NCBI GenBank assembly: GCA_002314855.1
Contig: DCHQ01000010.1
Coordinates: 1-13,895 of the forward strand
Origin: Lachnospiraceae bacterium UBA1748
GTDB lineage: Bacteria > Bacillota > Clostridia > Lachnospirales > Lachnospiraceae
DNA: 13,895 nucleotides
Direction of reading: 5' to 3'
Positions within the stretch are counted from its first letter, which is position 1. Every line of letters starts with the position of its first letter. This document shows, piece after piece, positions 1-7,151 of this stretch. Both the position numbers and the translations under genes were made by a program. The notes under the pieces are model-generated. The model was not told where the DNA came from, ran no database searches, and was given only the letters and a program-made list of their open reading frames with translations.

Positions 1-467
1 GCACCAAGATCTTGCCAAAACTTAATGTTAGTTTTATGTCTTACCTCTATATTATCGAGCTCAGTTTCCATGATACCTCTAACAAGTTCTGGATCAGTAC
101 CATCAACTATAAGCATTATACCTTTCTTAAGGAAATCATCATTAATATCGCTCGCTGCTTCTTCCAATGAAAGAAGGCCCTCTTTACGAGCCACGTTACT
201 AAGATCAATAATCTTTTGAATAATCTCAACTGTATTAAGGGTTGGCATCTTGAAGATAAGCTTTATACTACCAAGTCCAGATGTATAACTCTTAAAAGAG
301 TTCATACAAAGCATGGCCATGAAAGCACCACCGTAAGTGATAAGTGCTGATGGCACATCAAGGAAGTTGATAATAACCGAAAAATCGATACCTGTCTTAC
401 TATAGACAATACCGAAGATAACCAATAATAATGATATGACAAGTCCTAATAAAGACGCTAAATCCAT
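1..467 (-). CDS. motA: MotA flagellar stator subunit, N-terminal part (3' end off window)
   Basis: The visible 155 codons encode the N-terminal part of MotA, the membrane subunit that with MotB forms the ion channel and stator driving flagellar rotation. I see two hydrophobic segments (about residues 4-22 and 34-54). A cytoplasmic stretch follows with family-typical wording: LEEAASDINDDFLKKG, then GIMLIVDGTDPELVRGIMETELD and a following VRH. The frame stays open to base 1, ending at FWQDLG, just before the expected third membrane segment, so over 100 residues are missing. ATG at 467 is the natural start because the hydrophobic helix begins at once. The ribosome site is only AGAGAG-like. A terminator separates the gene from flgE, and it has its own candidate promoter. 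motB probably follows outside the window (inference). Confidence 0.93.
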   Translation of the reverse strand, partial: MDLASLLGLVISLLLVIFGIVYSKTGIDFSVIINFLDVPSALITYGGAFMAMLCMNSFKSYTSGLGSIKLIFKMPTLNTVEIIQKIIDLSNVARKEGLLSLEEAASDINDDFLKKGIMLIVDGTDPELVRGIMETELDNIEVRHKTNIKFWQDLG

Positions 468-528
468 AAAATTCTCTCTCTTATTTCATTAAAAATGTAC
501 GCTAAAAAAACGCAATTACCCGACAATA

Positions 529-557
529 ATTTTACACGATTTATGACATTATGTCTA
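529..557 (-). promoter_or_regulatory. Candidate sigma-A promoter for motA
   Basis: Reading the minus strand, TAGACA (557-552) and TAAAAT (534-529) are separated by exactly 17 bases, and each hexamer matches the sigma-A consensus at 5 of 6 positions. Transcription would start near 522, leaving about 55 untranslated bases before motA. The site lies just downstream of the terminator after flgE, where a new promoter is needed. An 11-base dyad, GACAT-T-ATGTC (545-555), overlaps the -35 region and could be an operator or chance. I saw no good sigma-28 element here. Confidence 0.5.
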
Positions 558-621
558 CAAAAAAACTCGTTTACATAAAAACTTTCGCCATTTTATATAA
601 GAGCCAGCTATTTCAAGTATG

Positions 622-655
622 AAAAAAATGGCCTTTGCCATAAAGCAAAGGCCAT
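622..655 (-). terminator. Intrinsic terminator after flgE
   Basis: On the minus strand, ATGGCCTTTGC (655-645) pairs perfectly with GCAAAGGCCAT (638-628) to give an 11-bp stem with a 6-base loop, followed at once by seven T residues (628-622, the first shared with the stem). It starts 15 bases after the flgE stop codon. This is a textbook Rho-independent terminator and marks the end of the fliK-flgD-flgE transcript, or at least strong attenuation before motA. Confidence 0.93.
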
Positions 656-670
656 AAAGATTTAATTTAA

Positions 671-2341
671 TTATCTCTTAAGGTTAACTAATTCTTCAAG
701 AAGTGTATCTGAAACAGTTATGATACGTGAGTTAGCCTGGAAACCACGCTGAGTTGTAATCATATCAGTAAACTCGCTTGATAAGTCTACGTTAGACATT
801 TCAAGTACACCTGTCTGCATATATCCGCCATCTGATGTAATATCAAGACCAATACCATCAAATTCACCAGAGTTACGTGTAGCTGCATAAAGATTATCAC
901 CCTGTTTCTCAAGACCTGATGCATTAGAGAACTTCGCTACTGCTATCTGACCAAGGAGCTTTGTCTGACCATTATCATAAGCACCGTAAATCTTACCATC
1001 GTTCTGAATAGCAACACCTGTCATTGCACCAATTGCACAACCAGTACCAAAGCCATCCTTATCACCACTTGTACAGCTTATTGTTGAATTCTTCTCATTA
1101 TTGAAGTTAAGAGAATCTGCCATGTTAATTTCAACTATCTCAAATGGATTTGTTTCAGGGTTACCATCTGCTGGTTTTACTGAAAGGTTAAATGCAAGTG
1201 AATTACCTGACTGATCATTTACACCCTTGAATTTACCAGATGCCTCATCATAGTAAAGCTTAACTGCTGTACCTGATGTATACTGCATACCTGTAACTTC
1301 TGCTGTTCTGCTAGTATCTGAATCAAAAGCACCAAGAATAGCAAGAATGTCTTCATCTACAGCGCCATTTGATACATTAGCAAGCTGCTTCATATCATCC
1401 CAGCTGTCAAAACTAAATGCCTTTGCAATTGCATCTCTATCTGGAGTTGATACATCATATGAATCTGTTCCAAGAGTATATGTCTGCGCTGGAGTACCTG
1501 GTGTTGTAAGTGTTGTACCATCAAAGGTATATCCTTCTTTTATAGAAATAGTTCTCTGTCTTAAAGCTACTGTTGGTGTAGCTGTATCACCAGACATAAT
1601 CTCAAAATCAAACTTATCCTTAATTGAATCATTATTGCTATCCATGATATCTGAAATCGCAAGTGTATACTGACCATTCTCATCAGTTCCAGTAATCTTG
1701 AACTTCGCTGTATATGCATATCCAAGATTATCATAGAAGCTAAGGTTCATTGGATAACCATCCTTAAGAACGTTAGGATCATTTCTATCAATAATACCAG
1801 CAACATTAGCTTTAGTAGTTGCCTGTGGTTCACTTGTCATATTCTCTGGTGAAAGAATCTGAAGTCTCTTAACTGAATCCTTAACAATATCTATAGAACC
1901 TGTTTCAGGATCTTCCTTAGGAAGCCAACCCTTAACGAAGTTACCAGTTGAGCTCATTGCAAGATAACCAGCTGCATCAACATAGAATGAACCATCTCTT
2001 GTAAATAAGTTGCTTCCACCACTTTCAACGATAAAGAACGAATCACCTGTTATCTTAATATCAAAAGCATTACCAGTTGACTGAGCTGAACCTGCCTGTG
2101 TGATAGCTGTAGAAATAGCACCAGATGCAACACCAAGACCTATCTGCTTAGCATTAGTACCGGCCTTAGTCTCGCCAGCTCCTGATGCCTTCTGAGTTGT
2201 CTGATACATAAGCTCTGAGAATGTAATTGACTGTGACTTATAAGCTACTGTATTAACATTCGCAATATTGTTACCAATAACATCCATTTTTGTCTGATGT
2301 GTCTTAAGTCCTGATACACCAGAGTAGAGTGATCTCATCAT
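671..2341 (-). CDS. flgE: Flagellar hook protein FlgE
   Basis: This encodes the structural subunit of the flagellar hook, the universal joint between rod and filament. The N-terminus (MMRSLYSGVSGLKTHQ, then DVIGNNIANVNTVAYKSQS) is the conserved flagellar rod/hook motif. The C-terminus (VDLSSEFTDMITTQRGFQAN to the end) is the matching axial helix. Just before it come the hook signatures DGKIYGAYDNGQTKLLGQIA and GEFDGIGLD. At 556 residues it is longer than many hook proteins, with the extra length in the central surface domains. It has two cysteines, C423 and C435, beside the GVAIQNDGK segment. The start overlaps the flgD stop as ATGA. A strong ribosome site, AAGGAGG (2358-2352), lies inside the last flgD codons, 10 bases before the first of two tandem ATGs. 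Confidence 0.97.
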   Translation of the reverse strand: MMRSLYSGVSGLKTHQTKMDVIGNNIANVNTVAYKSQSITFSELMYQTTQKASGAGETKAGTNAKQIGLGVASGAISTAITQAGSAQSTGNAFDIKITGDSFFIVESGGSNLFTRDGSFYVDAAGYLAMSSTGNFVKGWLPKEDPETGSIDIVKDSVKRLQILSPENMTSEPQATTKANVAGIIDRNDPNVLKDGYPMNLSFYDNLGYAYTAKFKITGTDENGQYTLAISDIMDSNNDSIKDKFDFEIMSGDTATPTVALRQRTISIKEGYTFDGTTLTTPGTPAQTYTLGTDSYDVSTPDRDAIAKAFSFDSWDDMKQLANVSNGAVDEDILAILGAFDSDTSRTAEVTGMQYTSGTAVKLYYDEASGKFKGVNDQSGNSLAFNLSVKPADGNPETNPFEIVEINMADSLNFNNEKNSTISCTSGDKDGFGTGCAIGAMTGVAIQNDGKIYGAYDNGQTKLLGQIAVAKFSNASGLEKQGDNLYAATRNSGEFDGIGLDITSDGGYMQTGVLEMSNVDLSSEFTDMITTQRGFQANSRIITVSDTLLEELVNLKR

Positions 2342-3069
2342 ATGACATTTACCTCCTTATCAGCTGCCTTAGCATCTGCGCTTTCTTCTATTTCTTCGTT
2401 TTTCTCTTCTACTTCTTCAGTTGTTTCCTTGCCTATAAGCTCTTTAAGACGATTAACATATTCTTCAATTTTCTCAAATACCTCTTTGGTAAGGAATGTC
2501 TTCTGGTAATCATCCATAGATGATGCCATCTCTGCAACTTCCTCTATCTTAGTTCTATCGCCAATTGTTACATTCGCAAGCTTAGGAAGTTTGTTAAAGA
2601 CTTTAGCAAGATCACTGGCTTTATTGTAAGCAACCATGTACTTTTCATCAGCCACTGTATCAAGATCATCAATTGAATAAGGCTTACCATCAATGTTGAG
2701 GAATGCTTTCTTATTCTCATAAGTAACATAATCAACGCGTCCAGATATTATATCGGTATTGCCCTCTTCGTTCTTAACCTTCATCATTACATATTGACCA
2801 ACAAGTCCCTGTGCTTTCATATTAGTCATATCATCACCGATTGACTGAATTTCTGAAACCTGAGTGAATGTGGCATACTGTGCAATCCAATCAGTATTTG
2901 ATGTTGGCTCAAGTGGATCCTGATTCTGCATTTCAGCTACGAGGAGCTGGAGAAATGCATCTGAATCCATTCCTGAAGTGTTTTTATCTTTACTAGCATT
3001 ATTTACTGACTGAGCCGAAGCATCTGCAGTTTGAAATTGTCCATTAACAAATGGTGCAAATATACTCAT
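2338..3069 (-). CDS. flgD: Hook-cap scaffold protein FlgD
   Basis: FlgD caps the growing hook and is needed for FlgE assembly. The core motif is clear: FLQLLVAEMQNQDPLEP (about residues 39-55), then WIAQYATFTQVSEIQSI. An SH3-like segment follows (GLVGQYVMMKVKN to KPYSIDDLDTV, about 88-139). Instead of the usual immunoglobulin-like C-terminal domain, the protein continues with a predicted helical region (about 140-213) and a Glu-rich tail (about 214-240), giving 243 residues. I chose ATG at 3069, not the in-frame TTG at 3081, because GGAGG lies between them, 5 bases before the ATG, and the TTG has no site of its own. The 19-base gap after fliK and the ATGA overlap with flgE indicate one transcript and translational coupling. 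Confidence 0.95.
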   Translation of the reverse strand: MSIFAPFVNGQFQTADASAQSVNNASKDKNTSGMDSDAFLQLLVAEMQNQDPLEPTSNTDWIAQYATFTQVSEIQSIGDDMTNMKAQGLVGQYVMMKVKNEEGNTDIISGRVDYVTYENKKAFLNIDGKPYSIDDLDTVADEKYMVAYNKASDLAKVFNKLPKLANVTIGDRTKIEEVAEMASSMDDYQKTFLTKEVFEKIEEYVNRLKELIGKETTEEVEEKNEEIEESADAKAADKEVNVI

Positions 3070-3088
3070 ATCTACCTCCAAATATCAT

Positions 3089-4420
3089 TTATACTTTATA
3101 GTCCATCTGGTTTCCATCAGCTTGCATCATTCTGGCTGTGACCTGTTCTGATTCATCCAGTTCTTCTATCACTTCATCCCCAGCGAAGCTTCCAAGATCA
3201 ATTTTTCTTGTTGCTCTTCGAAGTCTCTCGTTTTCTTCTTCCTGCTGTTCGTTGAAGTCATTGCCTTGCTCAAGGTTTTGTTCAAAACCATGGCTACCAA
3301 CCATTACTTCAATGGCTTCTACCTTTACACCCTGATTCTCAAGACTTTCTCTAAGTAATGCTATCTGAGATTCAAGAGCTGCCTGCACGCTTTCGCTTTG
3401 TGTAAATAACTGAGCTGTTACTCCGCTTTCCTTAGCTGCAACTGTCAAATTAACTGTTCCGAGATTTTCTGGATTAAGCTGCATTTGAAGTTCTGTCATA
3501 TCATCCTTGAATTCAGCCCTTACATGATCCTGTATCTGATTAATAATATCTATTGTATCTATTTGACTGCTTTCAGTTATTATTTCAGAATTACTTGTCT
3601 CAACTACTGGCGCTTCAACTGTTTGCTCCGATGCATTAGTTACCGCCTCAGCTATGCTCTCTTCATTAACCGTTCTGTGTGATACTGAATTTCTATCAAG
3701 TGCAGTATCTCTTTCCTCACCTGCAAAGCTTTGTTCACCAGTTGACTCATTTTCTGTTTCTAACTGACTATTAGCCATTAATGAACTGTCATTTGCTACA
3801 GCATCAACATTATTAACTGATAATGCATCTATTTCCTCATTAGTCAGTGCATCTTTCAGGAAATCAACCGTTATGTTTTCAGCGCTAGCGGTTTCCTCAG
3901 CAAGACCTGCTGTTATCTGACTAAGTTCAAGAACCATATTAGCTGCATTCTCATCTGTTAGTAATCCAGCAACATCACCGTCACATGCTATATTAGCAAC
4001 AAGCAGTGATATATTTTCCGTATTCAATAAATCAGCAGCTCCGATGCCTAGTTGCGAAAGAACATTTTCAATGTCTTCTTCGCTTACTCCAAGCTCCTTA
4101 GCTGCTTCGTCTATTATCTTATCCTTAAGCTCTTTAGTGGCCTCAGCATCCACCTTTTTCACATCCTTGTGATCAGTGCTTAACGAATCACTATTTTTAT
4201 TTACTTTTACTGTAGAATCATCGTCAGTTTTCTGATTATTACTGTCGTACTTATTATCTGACTTAGTAGCCACTGGCAAATCATCCATGTATGGATCATT
4301 CATCTTACTCTTTGTAGATGCATCCTCCATAAATGACTGAAAGTCTGCTGCTTCAGTTTTCTTAGTACTAACAAACGTTGAAAACTGTCCTGACAATTCA
4401 GAGATAGGATTAATTCCCAT
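3089..4420 (-). CDS. fliK: Flagellar hook-length control protein FliK
   Basis: FliK is a secreted ruler that measures the hook and switches the export gate from hook to filament substrates. The protein has 443 residues. The C-terminal hook-length domain (about 308-375) is recognisable by LQMQLNPENLGTVNLTV, QSESVQAALESQIALLRESL and QGVKVEAIEVMVG. The first 290 residues are low-complexity, rich in Asp, Glu, Ser, Thr and Asn. That is typical of FliK, whose N-terminal part diverges quickly. After the domain comes an acidic then basic tail with EEENERLRRATRK. ATG at 4420 has a good ribosome site, GGAGG (4432-4428), 7 bases upstream. It is the first gene after the longest internal gap of the operon, which carries a candidate sigma-28 promoter. 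Confidence 0.93.
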   Translation of the reverse strand: MGINPISELSGQFSTFVSTKKTEAADFQSFMEDASTKSKMNDPYMDDLPVATKSDNKYDSNNQKTDDDSTVKVNKNSDSLSTDHKDVKKVDAEATKELKDKIIDEAAKELGVSEEDIENVLSQLGIGAADLLNTENISLLVANIACDGDVAGLLTDENAANMVLELSQITAGLAEETASAENITVDFLKDALTNEEIDALSVNNVDAVANDSSLMANSQLETENESTGEQSFAGEERDTALDRNSVSHRTVNEESIAEAVTNASEQTVEAPVVETSNSEIITESSQIDTIDIINQIQDHVRAEFKDDMTELQMQLNPENLGTVNLTVAAKESGVTAQLFTQSESVQAALESQIALLRESLENQGVKVEAIEVMVGSHGFEQNLEQGNDFNEQQEEENERLRRATRKIDLGSFAGDEVIEELDESEQVTARMMQADGNQMDYKV

Positions 4421-4524
4421 TCACATTCCTCCGATTGTTTTCTTACTTGCTATCTATATCGGAAAATGTTATGTAAAACTTAACCACAAATCCAAAATAA
4501 ATCGAATAATAATATATTTATTAA
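4421..4524 (-). other. 104-base gap before fliK
   Basis: This is the only sizeable gap inside the flgB-flgE run. It contains the sigma-28-like element described separately, the fliK ribosome site, and a weak all-AT inverted repeat: AATAAAT (4496-4502 on the plus strand) and ATTTATT (4516-4522) with a 13-base loop. That repeat has no GC pairs and no T tract, so I do not call it a terminator. I see no small gene here. Confidence 0.7.
4456..4482 (-). promoter_or_regulatory. Candidate sigma-28 (SigD/FliA) promoter before fliK
   Basis: On the minus strand, TAAG (4482-4479), exactly 15 bases, then TCCGATAT (4463-4456). The flagellar sigma factor consensus is TAAA-N15-GCCGATAT or GCCGATAA, so the match is 3 of 4 and 7 of 8 with ideal spacing. 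A start near 4448 would leave a leader of about 28 bases carrying the fliK ribosome site. From memory, B. subtilis also has a SigD promoter in ylxF just upstream of fliK, so the position may be conserved. It would let late flagellar sigma activity boost fliK, flgD and flgE. Confidence 0.6.
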
Positions 4525-5376
4525 CTATGGCTCCATAATCTTAGTAACCTGAGCGGCAATTTCTGCATCCATAACTCCAAGAATTGCTCCTCTTTGAGCT
4601 GGTGTCATAGCCCATAAAATCTTGGCAACAAGATCAAGATTATTAGTCATTGTATTAAATATCTTAGCTGCTTCTTTTGGCTCCATTGAAGAATATGCCT
4701 CAGCATATTCCTGAAGGAGTGAATCAACCTGTTGCTGCTGCACAACCTGCTGATATAAATACTCTGCTGTGGTTGGGTCCATAGTTTCGTAATACTTAAT
4801 ATATTCCGAAGCCCCTGGTCCATTTTCAGCATATATTACTTCTTCATAAAACTCTGTCTTAATGCGTTGGAACTCTACCTGCTGTGATTCAAAAGTCTGA
4901 AGACGTTCAACCTCTGCCTTAAGTCTTTCTATCTCACTAATATTAGTAGTATTGGCAGACTTGGCACTTGTAAGTTCCATCTCGAGCGCCTTAATTTGAT
5001 TAACTGCATCCTCTAAAGAAGTGTAGCCATAATATGCTTCCATATCCTCAGTCTCAGTTGTCACATCCCTTGGAAGAATCTTATTAACAATAGGTACATC
5101 CTTCAAAATTGGTGTTAATACATTACTTCCAAATCCACCTATATCAAGCTTTACCAGTATGCATAATATCGCAATCCAAATAAATATAATAAAAAGCGTA
5201 ATTATGAACATAGAAAATCCGCCACCTGGCGCATCATCGTCAAGCTCTGCTTCTTGATCAGCAAGCTCTTTAGCTCTTTTCTTAGCCTCTTTCTGTCTTG
5301 CTTTCTGTTCATCACGAAGTTTCTTTTTTTCGTCCTGTATTTTCTTTTTTTCAGCTTTAAAATCTGTATCTGCCAT
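4525..5376 (-). CDS. MotE/YlxF-like membrane protein with MgtE-N-type C-terminal domain
   Basis: This gene occupies the ylxF position of the fla/che operon, between fliJ and fliK. It encodes 283 residues. A strongly charged Lys/Glu-rich segment (1-49) ends in an acidic patch. One hydrophobic helix follows (about 54-75), then a coiled coil (about 120-180). The C-terminal domain (about 195-283) contains YSSMEPKEAAKIFNTM and WAMTPAQRGAILGVMD. Those phrases are typical of the MgtE-N/MotE family, whose Sinorhizobium member MotE is a chaperone for a stator protein. The basic N-terminus suggests it is cytoplasmic and the C-terminal domain external (inference). The start overlaps the fliJ stop by one base (TAATG). 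The role is probably flagellar or stator-related, but its exact function is unproven. The long charged N-terminus is unusual for the family as I know it. Confidence 0.82.
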   Translation of the reverse strand: MADTDFKAEKKKIQDEKKKLRDEQKARQKEAKKRAKELADQEAELDDDAPGGGFSMFIITLFIIFIWIAILCILVKLDIGGFGSNVLTPILKDVPIVNKILPRDVTTETEDMEAYYGYTSLEDAVNQIKALEMELTSAKSANTTNISEIERLKAEVERLQTFESQQVEFQRIKTEFYEEVIYAENGPGASEYIKYYETMDPTTAEYLYQQVVQQQQVDSLLQEYAEAYSSMEPKEAAKIFNTMTNNLDLVAKILWAMTPAQRGAILGVMDAEIAAQVTKIMEP

Positions 5377-5825
5377 TATTCTTCATCCTTTTGACCATAT
5401 ACATAGCTTGTAAGCTCATCAATTTCTTTTGCTTCTTTTATGCCTTCTTCCTTCATAAATTCTTCGAAGGCATTTTCCCGAAGTTTTTCATGTATCTTGC
5501 GTTCCTGCATGGCATCCTGCATACGTTTTCTGGCATTCTCCAGGTTTTTCTCGGCTGCCATCACCTTAACACGCTGCCCCTTTATCTCTTCGTCAATATA
5601 ACTAGCAAGGGCTGTATTTTCTTTAATGGATAAGATATCAATCTTATCCTCTCTCATCTTCTTACCCTCTAATGCCACCTGTTCACGCCTGGCCTTAAGA
5701 GCTTCAAGCTTCTCTTCCTCTTCTGTGAGGCGAACTCTCATCATTGCAAAATTCTGCTTTTCCTGCTCTTCAAGCTTTTCTTTAATATTAAGAACATTCT
5801 GCATTCCATATCTAAATATCGCCAT
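5376..5825 (-). CDS. fliJ: Flagellar export protein FliJ
   Basis: FliJ is the small coiled-coil stalk of the flagellar export ATPase. It sits in the centre of the FliI ring and links it to the export gate. The 149-residue protein is almost entirely helical and charged. It begins with FRYGMQNVLNIKEKLEEQEK, the usual FliJ opening, and two long heptad-rich helices follow (about 10-60 and 70-130). The length fits the family (about 145-150). Sequence conservation in this family is poor, so the call leans on size, coiled-coil character and position directly after fliI. The gap to fliI is 17 bases with a modest AGGA ribosome site. The stop codon overlaps the next start, so translation is likely coupled. 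Confidence 0.9.
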   Translation of the reverse strand: MAIFRYGMQNVLNIKEKLEEQEKQNFAMMRVRLTEEEEKLEALKARREQVALEGKKMREDKIDILSIKENTALASYIDEEIKGQRVKVMAAEKNLENARKRMQDAMQERKIHEKLRENAFEEFMKEEGIKEAKEIDELTSYVYGQKDEE

Positions 5826-5842
5826 GAATCATATCCTATATA

Positions 5843-7150
5843 CTAAAAAAGTGAACTAAGCTGTTCTAATGACTCCTCAAATGTGAACTTTGTATCTACT
5901 TCCTGAAGTAAGAAGTCATTTACCGCATCTATCTTGGATATAGCAAAATCAATATTAGGATTAGAGCCTTTCTTATATGCTCCTATATTGATAAGATCTT
6001 CTGCTTCCTGGTATGTAGCAAGAACATTCTTAAGCTTACCAGCTGCAGCTTTATGTTCTTTAGTCGCAACCATACTCATACATCTGGAAATAGACTGCAG
6101 GACATCAACCGCCGGATAATGATTTTTATGGGCAAGCTTTCTCGACAACATAATATGTCCATCAAGAATACTTCTGGCAGTATCAGTTATTGGCTCATTG
6201 AAATCATCACCATCAACAAGTACAGCATATAGTCCAGTTATTGAGCCCTTATCATCTCGTCCTGCTCGCTCTAGAAGCTTTGGCATCTCCGAATAAACTG
6301 ATGGTGGATATCCTCTTGTAACAGGAGGTTCACCAATAGCTAGACCAATTTCTCTCTGCGCCATCGAGAAACGTGTAAGATTATCCATCATTAAAAGGAC
6401 ATCTCCACCTTTATTTCTAAAATATTCTGCTATTGCTGTTGCAGTTTGAGCAGCCTTTTTACGTTCAAGAGCCGGCTTATCTGATGTTGCAACAACTACT
6501 ACTGACCTTTTCATACCTTCAGGTCCAAGATCTCGCTCAATAAACTCTCTAACCTCTCGGCCTCGCTCACCTATAAGAGCAATAACATTAATATCAGCCT
6601 TAGTATTACGGGCAAACATACCCATAAGTGTTGACTTACCAACACCCGAGCCGGCAAATATACCTATACGCTGGCCCTTACCAACTGTTATTAATCCATC
6701 AACAGCCTTTACTCCAAGTGGAAGGACCTCAGATATAATAGTTCTTGTCATAGCATCAGGTGATGGGGCTTCCATTGGATACTCCTCATACGTCGTGTAC
6801 TCAAAGTCACTAATAGGTCTTCCAAGTCCATCAAGAACCTTACCAAGAAGAAAATCTCCCACTTTAACCATGAGTGGATGCTCTTCGTTTTCTACTATAC
6901 AACCAAGACCTATACCATCAGTGGCTTCATAAGGCATAAGTAGAGTCTTATTATCCTTAAATCCTACTACTTCGGCCAATATATGACTGTTCCCATTATC
7001 TGTATATATTTTGCACAGTTCACCAAGCTTGGCATCAGGTCCCTGCGACTCAAGTGTAAGTCCTACTACGTTACTGATACGTCCAAGTTTTCTATAATAC
7101 TGTTTGCTGTACAAACTATCATATTTATTGAGATTAATTGTATCTGACAT
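5843..7150 (-). CDS. fliI: Flagellum-specific export ATPase FliI
   Basis: FliI is the cytoplasmic ATPase of the flagellar type III export apparatus, related to the F1-ATPase beta subunit. It helps unload substrates and works with FliH and FliJ. Visible motifs are the P-loop AGSGVGKST (166-174), GERGREVREF (194-203), the Walker B stretch LLMMD (252-256) followed by NLTRFSMAQREIGLA, and GYPPSVYSEMPKLLERAG (280-297). The C-terminal export-specific part includes KLKNVLATYQEAEDLINIGAYKKGSNP. The length of 435 is normal. One base separates it from the fliH stop (TAA-T-ATG) and there is no clear ribosome site, so it probably depends on translation of fliH. Confidence 0.98.
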   Translation of the reverse strand: MSDTINLNKYDSLYSKQYYRKLGRISNVVGLTLESQGPDAKLGELCKIYTDNGNSHILAEVVGFKDNKTLLMPYEATDGIGLGCIVENEEHPLMVKVGDFLLGKVLDGLGRPISDFEYTTYEEYPMEAPSPDAMTRTIISEVLPLGVKAVDGLITVGKGQRIGIFAGSGVGKSTLMGMFARNTKADINVIALIGERGREVREFIERDLGPEGMKRSVVVVATSDKPALERKKAAQTATAIAEYFRNKGGDVLLMMDNLTRFSMAQREIGLAIGEPPVTRGYPPSVYSEMPKLLERAGRDDKGSITGLYAVLVDGDDFNEPITDTARSILDGHIMLSRKLAHKNHYPAVDVLQSISRCMSMVATKEHKAAAGKLKNVLATYQEAEDLINIGAYKKGSNPNIDFAISKIDAVNDFLLQEVDTKFTFEESLEQLSSLF

Positions 7151-7151
7151 A

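Noticed and set aside
25..219. Plus-strand reading frame of 64 codons, and other plus-strand frames throughout
   Set aside because: All lie antisense to well-supported genes, are Ser- or Leu-rich shadows, and show no family motif or ribosome site pattern.
3070..3081. flgD start at TTG 3081
   Set aside because: The ribosome site GGAGG lies downstream of this TTG and serves ATG at 3069.
4496..4522. Inverted repeat after the motE-like gene as a terminator
   Set aside because: The 7-bp stem has no GC pair, the loop is 13 bases, and no T tract follows.
4647..4832. Minus-strand out-of-frame readings inside motE-like, fliG (8154-8378, 8613-8831) and flgB (11578-11760)
   Set aside because: They are alternative frames within conserved genes with no recognisable product and are explained by low stop density.
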